In this document: positions 24,278 through 33,119 of the stretch, one piece after another
How the letters are laid out: each line of letters starts with the position of its first letter
Position numbering within the stretch: position 1 is the first letter of the stretch
Source of the DNA: a bacterium
GTDB taxonomy: Bacteria; Krumholzibacteriota; Krumholzibacteriia; Krumholzibacteriales; Krumholzibacteriaceae
NCBI GenBank assembly: GCA_020350885.1
Contig: CP070727.1
Coordinates: 1,524,044-1,563,749 of the forward strand
Direction: 5' to 3'
Length of the DNA: 39,706 nt
Position numbers and translations under genes: made by a program
Notes under the pieces: generated by a model
Databases searched by the model: none
Told to the model about the DNA's origin: nothing
What the model saw: the letters and a program-made list of their open reading frames with translations, nothing else

Positions 24278-24676
24278 ATGATCAAGCAGATCAGCCATCT
24301 CGGAGTGGCGGTGAAGGATCTCGAAGCGGCGAGGGAATTTTACCGGTCGGTCCTGGGTCTTCAATCTTCCGAACCGATAATGAGCGAGGACGGCCGGATG
24401 CAGGGGAGTCTGGTCGAGATCGGCAACGCCGTTATAGAGCTCCTGCAGCCTCTCGGGAGCGAAGGCGTGATGGCGAAGTTTTTGGAGAAACGAGGCGAGG
24501 GATTCCACCACATCTGTTACGAGGTGGATGACATGACGGCAGAGGTCGAATCGCTCAAAGCCAAGGGGATCGAAGTCATCGGGGAACCGACAGAGGGAAT
24601 CGAGGGACTATCCGTCTTTCTGCATCCCCGCGGAACCCACGGTATGCTCGTCGAGCTTGTGGAAAAGAACAAATAG
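24278..24676 (+). CDS. mce: Methylmalonyl-CoA epimerase, canonical
   Basis: A 132-residue VOC protein with all metal-ligand positions of methylmalonyl-CoA epimerase: His7 (ISHLGVAV), Glu54 (AVIELLQPLG), the HH pair His77-His78 (GEGFHHICYEVDD) and Glu126 (GMLVELVEK). It racemises the alpha carbon of methylmalonyl-CoA, linking (S)- and (R)-forms in propionyl-CoA metabolism. A GGAGG ribosome binding site and a clear promoter lie upstream. It is 47 bases from the next gene, an acyl-CoA dehydrogenase homologue, and probably co-transcribed with it. The more divergent paralogue at 11310-11732 lacks the HH pair. Confidence 0.92.
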   Translation: MIKQISHLGVAVKDLEAAREFYRSVLGLQSSEPIMSEDGRMQGSLVEIGNAVIELLQPLGSEGVMAKFLEKRGEGFHHICYEVDDMTAEVESLKAKGIEVIGEPTEGIEGLSVFLHPRGTHGMLVELVEKNK

Positions 24677-24723
24677 AGGATCCAGAACCCACACGAATGT
24701 TACGAATATCCGGAGGATAACGG

Positions 24724-25878
24724 ATGGATTTCGAACTCACCGAAGAGCAGAGAATGATGCGGGATACAGCCCGGAAATTCGCCGAGCAGGAGATCATGCC
24801 GGATCTCAGGGAGACTATACGCCAGGAGAGATTCGACTCCTCCATCATCAAGAAGATGGCCGACCAGGGACTGCTGGCGCCTCATTTACCGAAAGAATAC
24901 GGAGGTCTCGGACTCGATTACGTAACCTCGTCGATTATCTGGGAGTCGCTCTGCAGCGTCAGCCTGGCGGTAACACAGGCGGCTGTCAGCGGCCCCATCC
25001 AGCCAGCGACGAATCTGCTGGACGCAGGAAGCGAGGAACAGAAAAAGAAGTATCTTCCCCCCGTTTGCAGCGGTGAGCTGATCCTCTCCGGCGCCGTGGT
25101 CGAACCAAACGCAGGCAGCGATTCCTCCATGATCGAGACAACAGCCGTTCGCAAGGGGGACCGCTGGATCATAAACGGCAGCAATATCTTCATCACAAAC
25201 GGTGAGATTGCGGATGTCGTTCTGTTTATCGCTCAGACCGATAAGAGCAAGGGGCTCAAGGGGCTCGCCAGCTTCATCGTCGAGAGAGACACTCCGGGCT
25301 TTTCCAGCACACCGATGAAGGGGAAGATCAGCTGGAGGGGGGGCAGTGAGGGTTCCCTGAGCTTTACCGATCTGGAGCTGCCGTTGGAAAACCAGATCGG
25401 AGAGACCGGGCGGGCACTCCGTGATGCCCTGCGGGGAATCGATACGGCCCGGCTGTTCCTCGCCGCGGGCGCCGTCGGGCTCGCCCAGGGATGCCTCGAT
25501 GCCAGCATCAAATACGCCCAGGAGAGGGTTCAGTTCGGAAAGCCCATCGGCGGGCATCAGCTGATTCAGGGGATTATCGCCGACATGGCCACCCGGATCG
25601 AAGCCGCCCGGTGGCTGACCTACCGTGCCGCAGATCTCAAGGACCGAAACATCCGCCACATCAAGGAAATGTCGTATGCGAAGTATTTCGCCACCGAGAC
25701 AGCCCTGTGGGTCGCCACCCAAGCGGTCAAGGTACACGGCTCCTTCGGCACCTTCGATGATTTTCCGGTCGGACACCACTACCAGGATGCGATCACCGCG
25801 ACAATCCTCGGCGGCACCGCACAGATGCATCAGTTGACCATTGGACAACAGCTCCTAGAAATACCTGCATTCAGGTAG
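24724..25878 (+). CDS. Acyl-CoA dehydrogenase homologue lacking both usual catalytic glutamates
   Basis: A 384-residue protein with the full acyl-CoA dehydrogenase fold: N-terminal helical domain, AVVEPNAGSD (124-133) and FITNGEIAD around the FAD site, RVQFGKPIGGHQLIQGIIADM in the C-terminal domain, and HGSFG and HHYQDA near the end. At the position of the catalytic Glu (IYEGTSE in short- and medium-chain enzymes) it reads ILGGTAQ, with Gly363. At the alternative site used by isovaleryl-CoA dehydrogenase (LERL) it reads TARL, with Ala242. FAD-binding features remain, so it may be a desulfinase- or lyase-like member, use another base, or be redox-inactive. GGAGG lies upstream of ATG 24724. Length is normal. 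Confidence 0.9.
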   Translation: MDFELTEEQRMMRDTARKFAEQEIMPDLRETIRQERFDSSIIKKMADQGLLAPHLPKEYGGLGLDYVTSSIIWESLCSVSLAVTQAAVSGPIQPATNLLDAGSEEQKKKYLPPVCSGELILSGAVVEPNAGSDSSMIETTAVRKGDRWIINGSNIFITNGEIADVVLFIAQTDKSKGLKGLASFIVERDTPGFSSTPMKGKISWRGGSEGSLSFTDLELPLENQIGETGRALRDALRGIDTARLFLAAGAVGLAQGCLDASIKYAQERVQFGKPIGGHQLIQGIIADMATRIEAARWLTYRAADLKDRNIRHIKEMSYAKYFATETALWVATQAVKVHGSFGTFDDFPVGHHYQDAITATILGGTAQMHQLTIGQQLLEIPAFR

Positions 25879-26065
25879 CCGGATTATACCGCCTTCCCAT
25901 GACAGCCCCACACACCGAACCGGATACCATCTCCCTCACCTCTCACTCCATGACACACTATCTCCCCATACAACGCCGGATATAACTCCAATAAAATATT
26001 CTTTTTTTGTGTCATTTCGGGATCGAAGGATGTCTGAGTAAACAACGATGGTTTTTTGTAGAGGC

Positions 26066-26079
26066 ACCGGGTAACCGGT
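26066..26079. promoter_or_regulatory. Near-palindrome upstream of the beta-helix gene, weak promoter around it
   Basis: ACCGGGTAACCGGT is nearly self-complementary and lies between a weak -35-like TTGTAG (26056-26061) and a -10-like TATTCT (26079-26084), spaced 17 bases. The position would suit an operator. The boxes are poor matches, so this is tentative. The rest of the 233-base gap before ATG 26112 shows no clear terminator for the preceding gene. Confidence 0.25.
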
Positions 26080-26111
26080 ATTCTGTTTAACTCGTTAAGG
26101 GAGGCGAGGTT

Positions 26112-27485
26112 ATGAATCGCGCTAAATTGGTACTGACATGTGTACTCGTTCTTGTCGTGGGTATCCTGCCCCGCACGGCCTTCGCCGCAAAGGAGCTTTA
26201 TGGCACGATCAACACAAATACGACCCTGACGACATTCGGCGGTCGTATCTACGAGGTGACCGGCAATGTTACGGTGTCGAGCGGGGCCGTTCTCACGATC
26301 AATCCAGGCGTCGTGCTGAAGTTTCACAGCGGAAGGTATCTCGCGATCAGTGACGGCACATTGACAGCCATCGGGAAGAACGATCCAGATTCACTCATCT
26401 GGTTCACCTCGATAAAGGACGACAACGTACCTCCTCCCGGGGATGATACGAACGGCGATGGCGCTGCAACTGTCCCCGATAACAATGACTGGAATTCGAT
26501 AGTATTCAACGACAACGCCAGTGATTTGAGCAAACTCCAGTACTGTTCCGTAAAATACGGCGGTAGTTCATACAGCGGTGCGGTCGTCTGTAATGACGCC
26601 AGCCCAACGATCGAGGACTGCGACCTCTTCGCAGCGTATTACGGTGTCCTCTGCAGGGGTGAATCCGAACCGGTTCTCCGGAACACCTCGATCAATGCGA
26701 TGGAGGATGTCCCGGTGGCGATAGAGATCTCAGCAAATCCGGTCTTCGATAATCTCGCCTTCGAATCCGTCTCGGACAACGGCTTCGATGCACTCGGCAT
26801 CATCGGTGGAACACTCTCGGGATCGAACCGCCTGAGCATCAGAGGTGCCACCCTCGGAGCGGTACCGATTGATAACCTGGTATATATCCTTCTCCAGGAC
26901 GTGACGATCAGTGGAGGCGGCAGCCTGACGATCCAGCCAGGCGTCGTCGTGAAGCCGAAATCCGGCACCGATCTCTTTGTCAACGGGACACTGACGATGG
27001 ACGGCACCTCCGATCCCGACAGCCAGATCGTCTTCACATCCTTCAAGGACGACAACTACGGCAACCCGAACGACACGAACAACGACGGCTCCATAACCTC
27101 ACCGGCGGTCGGCGACTGGGGACAGATCGAGTTCGGCGACGGAAGCATCGGTTCCGTGACCTGGTCGGTGTGCAGATTCGGCGGAACTGCTTACGAAGGG
27201 ATGATCAGATGCTACAACTCGAGTCCGGTTATCATGAACAACGAGATCTCTGATGCGAACTTCGGAGTAGAACAAGGGGGGCTCAGCGGCTCGCTCATAC
27301 TCAACAACTCTTTCAGCAACTGCATCTATACACCGATCCTGATGTCCGTATCGGCCGATCCCATGTTCGCTTCGAATACATTTACAAACAACGGCGTCAC
27401 GGCGCTCGGCATCATCGGGGAAACCGTCGGCGTGAATTCACTGCTCAAGATCCGCAGTGTCGCAGGTTATGACAACATAACATAA
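26112..27485 (+). CDS. N-terminal part of a giant secreted right-handed beta-helix protein, ended by an in-frame TAA
   Basis: 457 codons from ATG 26112 (AAGGGAGGCGAGG just upstream) with a signal peptide ending in TAFA (residue about 25). It holds the first two of six large repeats. Each repeat begins with a strand like LTINPGVVLKF, continues with DPDSLIWFTSIKDD and a DTNxDG-type calcium-binding-like loop, then GDW, YGG and SPTIEDC turns, and ends with LGIIGET. This is the right-handed parallel beta-helix pattern of surface adhesins and polysaccharide-binding proteins. The TAA at 27483-27485 falls inside the third repeat. The same reading frame resumes immediately with matching repeat sequence for 1,159 more codons, so this is probably the front half of one gene. 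Confidence 0.85.
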   Translation: MNRAKLVLTCVLVLVVGILPRTAFAAKELYGTINTNTTLTTFGGRIYEVTGNVTVSSGAVLTINPGVVLKFHSGRYLAISDGTLTAIGKNDPDSLIWFTSIKDDNVPPPGDDTNGDGAATVPDNNDWNSIVFNDNASDLSKLQYCSVKYGGSSYSGAVVCNDASPTIEDCDLFAAYYGVLCRGESEPVLRNTSINAMEDVPVAIEISANPVFDNLAFESVSDNGFDALGIIGGTLSGSNRLSIRGATLGAVPIDNLVYILLQDVTISGGGSLTIQPGVVVKPKSGTDLFVNGTLTMDGTSDPDSQIVFTSFKDDNYGNPNDTNNDGSITSPAVGDWGQIEFGDGSIGSVTWSVCRFGGTAYEGMIRCYNSSPVIMNNEISDANFGVEQGGLSGSLILNNSFSNCIYTPILMSVSADPMFASNTFTNNGVTALGIIGETVGVNSLLKIRSVAGYDNIT

Positions 27486-27506
27486 TGGCTTGAGGACAAC
27501 CTGACT

Positions 27507-30500
27507 ATGTCCATCGGTGCGACCTTGAGGATCGAGCCTGGCGTGGTGCTGAAATTCAGAAGCACGCGGCCATACATCATCATCGAGGGAGGCTTGAAGG
27601 CGGACGCCACGGCCGATAGCATGATCGCCTTCACCTCCCAGTACGACGATGACGTCGGAAATCCCGCCGATACGGAGGGCAACGGAACGGCCACAACTCC
27701 CGCTACAGCCGACTGGTCACGAATCAAGTTCGCCTCTACATCCTTCGACTCCGTGTGCATACTGGACTACTGCATAGTATCATACGGGGGATACCACTCG
27801 ACAGACAACTACAGGGGTGCGATCTGGTGTAACAGCGCCTCTCCGACCATCACCAACTGCCAGTTCAGCACCAACAGGACGGGGATACGAACGGACGGCA
27901 ACTCGGCGCCACTGATAGAGGACAACGATTTCTTCAACCATACATATATCCCACTGGCCACATCGGTGGTATCGGACCCCGAATATATAGGCAACACCTT
28001 CAACCAGAACAACTATCATGCTGTGGGTATTCTCTCCGAGACACTGGCGGAAAATGCCACCCTGGAGAGGATCGAGGTCGGTGGTCCGCCCCAGTTTGCC
28101 GAATACTTCCCCTACCTCCATCTCGGCGAATTGACGATCAGCTCCGGTGCGATCCTCACGATCGAGCCGGGCATCGTCGTGAAAAATACCAGCGGGTGGG
28201 CAATCGATGTTGATGGGGGACTGAGGATGATCGGCAAATCCGATCCGGACAGCCTGATCGTGTATACCTCGATACTGGACGATTCCTACGGGGGCGATTC
28301 CAACGTCGACGGATCAGCTACCTCGCCCGCTGCAGGCGACTGGGGCGGGATACGTTTCAACAGCACGACGATGGATGCCGATGCAATCATCGATTACTGC
28401 CTCTTCAGGTTCGGCGGGTCATCCAGCTACAAGATCATCGAATGCCAGTCGGCCAGCCCGACCATACGGAACAGTGAATTCGAGATCAACACCTGGGGGC
28501 TCTGGATACAGAACGCCTCGGACCCGGTCATCGAGGACAACATGTTCAGACTCATCACCTTCCTGCCGATCTCGAAATCGGTCCTGGCCGAGCCGACATT
28601 CTCAGGAAACACGTACGACAACAATGGATTCACGGCACTCGGCCTCATCGGCGAGGACATCGCTCAGGATCTGACGGTGAGGAAATGGGATATCGCCGGA
28701 TACACGAACATAACACGAATCCTCGTCTATGCAACCCTGGAGGTGAATCTGGGATCGAAGCTGATCATTGAGCCAGGTGTCGTCATCAAGATGGGGGCAC
28801 GGTATCCGTACAACTGGTTCGCTAAGAATATCTATATAGACGGCGCCATCGAGGCGGTCGGAACAGAGGTCGAGCCGATAGTCTTTACCTCGTTTCTCGA
28901 TGACGAATACGGCAATCCGCTCGATACCAACAACGACGGTGCCCTGACCGAGCCGAGATACGGCGACTGGACCATGATTCAGTTCAATGATGTCAGCACG
29001 GACTCCCTCAACTCGTTCAGGCACTGCATTCTGCGTTACGGAGGCGCTTCGAATAACGGCGCCATGAATATCATCACCTCCTCTCCGGCCATCTCGCAGT
29101 GCACTTTCGACGATAACTATTACTACGGTATCATGATGACCGGCACGAGCTTTCCATCGATCGACACGTGCACCTTCTCGAACCACCAGCGAACACCGGT
29201 TGCGATGTCACTGCTGAGTGACCCCTCCTTCAGCGGCAACCAGTTCCTCGCCTCCAACGCATATTCGGCCATAGGGATCCTCGGCGAGACATTGGCGCAG
29301 GATGTCATGTGGAAGAGACGAAATGTCGCTCAGACGGAGAATATTCCATACGTTCTCCTCACCAATCTTACGGCCGGCCTGAGCTCCATTCTGAGAATCG
29401 AACCGGGTATCGTGATCAAGCCGCTCAGCAGCGTGAGAATCACCGTAAAGAGGGGGCTGATCGCCGAGGGTAAGGCCGATCCCGAGAGCCTCATCGTCTT
29501 CACATCCGCCAACGACGATTACTATGGCGGGGATACCAATAACGACAGCACCTATACCGACGGCACAGATCAGCGTTGGGATTTTATACAGGTCGATAAC
29601 GAGGCGATCGACGACAGCACCCGGTTCGACTACTGCGTATTCCGGTATGCGACGAGTAATTCAAGCTACGGGGCCCTGAATATTACAAACGCAAATCCCC
29701 AGATACGTCACAGTATCTTCAGCCAGAACGCCGTCGGGATCAACTACAACGGTGCCGCCGGCGATTCGACGAAGGGGAAGGTCGAGGAATGCGATATCTA
29801 CGGGAACATAAACTACGGCATAAAGAACACCGGCATGAGCTTCACCGTATGGGCGCAGAACTGCTGGTGGGGCCACAGCACCGGCCCGTACGATCCATCG
29901 GATGATACGGGATCGGGCGGCTTCTACAATCCCGGCGGCCTGGGGGACCCCGTAACCGACATGGTCGACTACTCGAACTGGCAGACCGACGGGGTCCAGA
30001 ACTACCTCCTCGGTGATGTCAGCCTCAACGGGTACATCCGGGCATACGACGCATCGCTTGTTCTCCAGCACGTCGCACTCCTCATCACGCTCAGCCCGCT
30101 CCAGCAGGAGGTGGGTGATGTGACCTGCAACGGAAACCTCTCTGCGCTGGATGCTTCCTATATCCTCCGCTACGTGGCAGGTCTGATCTCCCATTTCCCG
30201 TGCGCCTTCGACAGCATCGTGACGTGTCCGGCCCCGCTGGCGATGAACGATTACTTCCCGGGGCTCGAACAGTATGATTTCCAGGTCAGGATCCCGGCCT
30301 TTACACTCGATCCCGGAGGGACCGTAACACTCCCGATCGAGATCTCCGGAAGCGGGGAGCTGCTCGGTCACGAATACGGAATCGTCTTCGATCCCGATCA
30401 GATCTCCATCGAGGATGTCCGGCTGACCGAGGCGGCCGCAGGTGCGGATCTCGTATGGCATGTGGTCAACGAGAAGGAACTCAGGATCGCACTGGCCTCG

Positions 30501-30962
30501 GTAGAGCTCATGCCCGTCGAAGCGGCCGTTGAGATCACCGTGCGTGCGAACGGCACACTGGATAAAGAAGAAGAGATACCATTCTCCTTCACACACGTTC
30601 TCCTCAACGAGCAGGATCTGACCGGCACCGCCGCCTCCGAGGGTGGAAACCGCTCGGGTCGGGAGATGCCTTCATCGTTCAGGCTCGACCAGAACTATCC
30701 CAATCCGTTCAACCCGAGTACCAGGATACGCTATGCGATCCCGCCTGATGTGGGGAAGAGTGTGCACGTGAGTCTCAAGATATTCGATGTCGCCGGCCGG
30801 CTGGTACGAACCCTCGTTTCCCGGGATGAGACCCCCGGAATCAAGGAAGTCGCATGGGACGGCCTCGACAACAACGGCAATCCGGCGGGAAGCGGCATGT
30901 ACTTCTATCGCATAGAGGCAGGCGCTTTTAAGCGTATACACAAAATGGTCCTTTTGAGGTAG
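27507..30962 (+). CDS. C-terminal part of the same protein: four beta-helix repeats, dockerin, cohesin-like domain, T9SS sorting tail
   Basis: 1,151 codons in the same frame as the preceding gene; coding similarity actually begins at 27486, right after the TAA. It contains repeats three to six, then a type I dockerin near residues 834-895. The dockerin has two calcium loops, DVSLNGYIRAYD and DVTCNGNLSALD, each with D/S-or-T/N/D ligands. A cohesin-like beta-sandwich follows (VTLPIEISGSGELLGHEYGI...YDPD-like FDPDQI) near 920-1040. The end carries the T9SS type A-like tail DQNYPNPFNPST...KMVLLR. It has no signal peptide of its own. GAGGA lies about ten bases before ATG 27507, so reinitiation is conceivable, but export would fail without readthrough. 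Expected role: cell-surface adhesion or assembly. Confidence 0.85.
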   Translation: MSIGATLRIEPGVVLKFRSTRPYIIIEGGLKADATADSMIAFTSQYDDDVGNPADTEGNGTATTPATADWSRIKFASTSFDSVCILDYCIVSYGGYHSTDNYRGAIWCNSASPTITNCQFSTNRTGIRTDGNSAPLIEDNDFFNHTYIPLATSVVSDPEYIGNTFNQNNYHAVGILSETLAENATLERIEVGGPPQFAEYFPYLHLGELTISSGAILTIEPGIVVKNTSGWAIDVDGGLRMIGKSDPDSLIVYTSILDDSYGGDSNVDGSATSPAAGDWGGIRFNSTTMDADAIIDYCLFRFGGSSSYKIIECQSASPTIRNSEFEINTWGLWIQNASDPVIEDNMFRLITFLPISKSVLAEPTFSGNTYDNNGFTALGLIGEDIAQDLTVRKWDIAGYTNITRILVYATLEVNLGSKLIIEPGVVIKMGARYPYNWFAKNIYIDGAIEAVGTEVEPIVFTSFLDDEYGNPLDTNNDGALTEPRYGDWTMIQFNDVSTDSLNSFRHCILRYGGASNNGAMNIITSSPAISQCTFDDNYYYGIMMTGTSFPSIDTCTFSNHQRTPVAMSLLSDPSFSGNQFLASNAYSAIGILGETLAQDVMWKRRNVAQTENIPYVLLTNLTAGLSSILRIEPGIVIKPLSSVRITVKRGLIAEGKADPESLIVFTSANDDYYGGDTNNDSTYTDGTDQRWDFIQVDNEAIDDSTRFDYCVFRYATSNSSYGALNITNANPQIRHSIFSQNAVGINYNGAAGDSTKGKVEECDIYGNINYGIKNTGMSFTVWAQNCWWGHSTGPYDPSDDTGSGGFYNPGGLGDPVTDMVDYSNWQTDGVQNYLLGDVSLNGYIRAYDASLVLQHVALLITLSPLQQEVGDVTCNGNLSALDASYILRYVAGLISHFPCAFDSIVTCPAPLAMNDYFPGLEQYDFQVRIPAFTLDPGGTVTLPIEISGSGELLGHEYGIVFDPDQISIEDVRLTEAAAGADLVWHVVNEKELRIALASVELMPVEAAVEITVRANGTLDKEEEIPFSFTHVLLNEQDLTGTAASEGGNRSGREMPSSFRLDQNYPNPFNPSTRIRYAIPPDVGKSVHVSLKIFDVAGRLVRTLVSRDETPGIKEVAWDGLDNNGNPAGSGMYFYRIEAGAFKRIHKMVLLR

Positions 30963-31007
30963 CGCGCGGTTAGCGCCGTGTTTGAACCCTTGAGAAAGGA
31001 GATTGTC

Positions 31008-33119
31008 ATGCTAGCCGCAGTGATCAGATTCATTCAGAAGACAGGGATGGGTGGTTTCAACACCTCCCCATACGATCCCGGAAGGAACGCTACCTCTTGC
31101 CGGCCTATGGTCTTCCTGGTGCCCGTTCTCGTTCTCGGGCTGCTCATCGGTCCAATGGCCCAAACGGCACAAGCCGTTGACCTCGATATCGGCGAGGCAT
31201 CGGGGATAGTGGGAGATACGGTACTCGTCGAGATCACGACGGAGGATCTCACCGGTTTGAATGTGTACTCCTACGAGCTCACGATCACTTGGTATGCGGA
31301 CCGTGCGACGGTCATCGATGCTCCGGTATCCGGGACCATCACGGAACCGTGGGGAGCACCAACGGTCAACAGTCAACCCGGCAGGATCGACGTGGCTTCT
31401 GCAGGGACCTCACCCCTTGCAGGCGCAGGAACCCTGATATACCTGCAATTTATCCTCGGCCCCACTGCTGCCAACGCGAACCTGAGCTTCGATAATTTCA
31501 TGTTCAACGAGGGGGATCCCGCCGATACCCTTTCCAACGGATACCTCTACATAAGCGCTGCGCCCTCCATAAGTATTAATCCAAATTCCGGAGAGGTTGC
31601 GGTCGGAGACAGTCTCGAGTTTTCCACCGCCTACGGAACGCCGCCATACACATACGGCACTACCGATGAGGCAATAGGGGATTTCACCGGCACGGATCAT
31701 TTAAAGGGCATCTCACCCGGTGCCGTATACGCCTTCGTCGAGGACGACAACGGCATAACCGATACGACCACGAGCCAGATATACGTACGGGCGCTGAAGC
31801 TCACTGCCGGTAATGAATCGGGCACAGAGGGCAACACGGTCCTCGTTCCGATGACGATCACCGATCCCAGCACCTTTGGCATAAAATCGGCGGAGTTCAC
31901 CGTCACCTATAATGAAAACGATCTGACGGCCATCGGCACTTCCGATGCGGGTACGATCGCAGAGGCGGCCGGGTGGTCGAGCTCCGTCTACAATGTCTCC
32001 GACGGTAGGATCGATGTATCGATGGCAGGCACGACCGATCTCGCCGGCCCGGGTGTACTCGTATACATCGAGTTCCTCATCGATGACATTTCCTACAACA
32101 AAAACGTGACCCTGTACACCACCGAAGGTATGTTCAACGAGGTTTACCCTCCCGTGCACGTGAACGGCAACATTTACGCCACGGCCCTTCCGACGATCAG
32201 CATCACGCCCGATACGAAGACGATCGTAGTCGGAGACGAGCTCCAGTTCAGCGTCTCGGGTTCCACCACCCCTCCGCTCAACTGGGGGGTCACGGAACCG
32301 GCCCTAGCCGATATAGACGCTACCGGAAACCTCACCGCACTCTCCTCGGGAGCGACACGTGTATTTGTGGTCGACGATGTCGGAGCTACGGATACCACAA
32401 GTACCATTTACATCTGCGACCTGTATGTGGTGGCTCCCGACGAGACGGTGCATACGGTATTCCCCGATGCGGTGCCGATCTCCCCGGACCGCGATGTCAC
32501 CGGATTGGGAATATACAGCTACGAAATGACCTTTTCCTTCAATGACGACGCCATCGAGATCGAGAGCGTCACGATCCTGGGAACCCTCTCCGAAGGATGG
32601 GGTACACCCACCATCAACACCTCGGTCCCCGGGTACATAACAATCGTGAACGCCGGCTCCACACCTCTGGCAGGGTCATTACCGTTCTTCATTCTCAATA
32701 TCGAGGGGCTGCCCGGTTATGAAGGGTACTGGATACATATCTATTTCGAGAACGTGCTCTTCAACGAAGGGGAGCCATGCGCCCTGACCCAGGACGGCAC
32801 CGTGAGGATCATCACGGGTGTCGACGATCATTCGATTCCCAGAATGCGGCTCGATCAGAACTACCCGAACCCGTTCAATCCTTCGACGGTGATACGGTAC
32901 TCATTGGGTCAAGAGGGCCAGGCAAGGTTACAGATCTTCACATTAGAGGGCAAGCTCGTACGTACACTGGTGGACCGTTACCACGATACCGCCGGTCCCC
33001 ACGAAGCGATATGGAACGGCTTCAACAATCGGGGGGGTAGGGTATCGAGCGGAGTCTACTTCTACCGCCTCGAAGCCCATTCGAACTCGCTTCTGAGGAA
33101 GATGGTGCTCCTCCGGTAG
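31008..33119 (+). CDS. Triple cohesin-like surface protein with BIG2-like linkers and T9SS sorting tail
   Basis: A 703-residue protein starting at ATG 31008 (AAGGAG upstream; the open frame from 30978 has none). A long basic N-region precedes a hydrophobic signal segment (residues about 34-55, cleavage after AQA). Then come three cohesin-like modules: about 57-185 (VGDTVLVEITTEDLTGLNVYSYELT), 265-390 (EGNTVLVPMTITDPSTFGIKSAEFT) and 475-600 (GLGIYSYEMTFSFNDDAIEI). Each ends in an MFNEG/VLFNEG strand. They are separated by two BIG2-like domains (ISINPNSGEVAVGDSLEF; ISITPDTKTIVVGDELQF). It ends with DQNYPNPFNPST...KMVLLR. The gap to the upstream dockerin gene is 45 bases, so they are likely co-transcribed. 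Inferred role: scaffold displayed on the surface after T9SS export. Confidence 0.85.
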   Translation: MLAAVIRFIQKTGMGGFNTSPYDPGRNATSCRPMVFLVPVLVLGLLIGPMAQTAQAVDLDIGEASGIVGDTVLVEITTEDLTGLNVYSYELTITWYADRATVIDAPVSGTITEPWGAPTVNSQPGRIDVASAGTSPLAGAGTLIYLQFILGPTAANANLSFDNFMFNEGDPADTLSNGYLYISAAPSISINPNSGEVAVGDSLEFSTAYGTPPYTYGTTDEAIGDFTGTDHLKGISPGAVYAFVEDDNGITDTTTSQIYVRALKLTAGNESGTEGNTVLVPMTITDPSTFGIKSAEFTVTYNENDLTAIGTSDAGTIAEAAGWSSSVYNVSDGRIDVSMAGTTDLAGPGVLVYIEFLIDDISYNKNVTLYTTEGMFNEVYPPVHVNGNIYATALPTISITPDTKTIVVGDELQFSVSGSTTPPLNWGVTEPALADIDATGNLTALSSGATRVFVVDDVGATDTTSTIYICDLYVVAPDETVHTVFPDAVPISPDRDVTGLGIYSYEMTFSFNDDAIEIESVTILGTLSEGWGTPTINTSVPGYITIVNAGSTPLAGSLPFFILNIEGLPGYEGYWIHIYFENVLFNEGEPCALTQDGTVRIITGVDDHSIPRMRLDQNYPNPFNPSTVIRYSLGQEGQARLQIFTLEGKLVRTLVDRYHDTAGPHEAIWNGFNNRGGRVSSGVYFYRLEAHSNSLLRKMVLLR

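Noticed and set aside
25980..26035. Intrinsic terminator after the acyl-CoA dehydrogenase gene
   Set aside because: There is a T-run but no preceding GC-rich stem that pairs.
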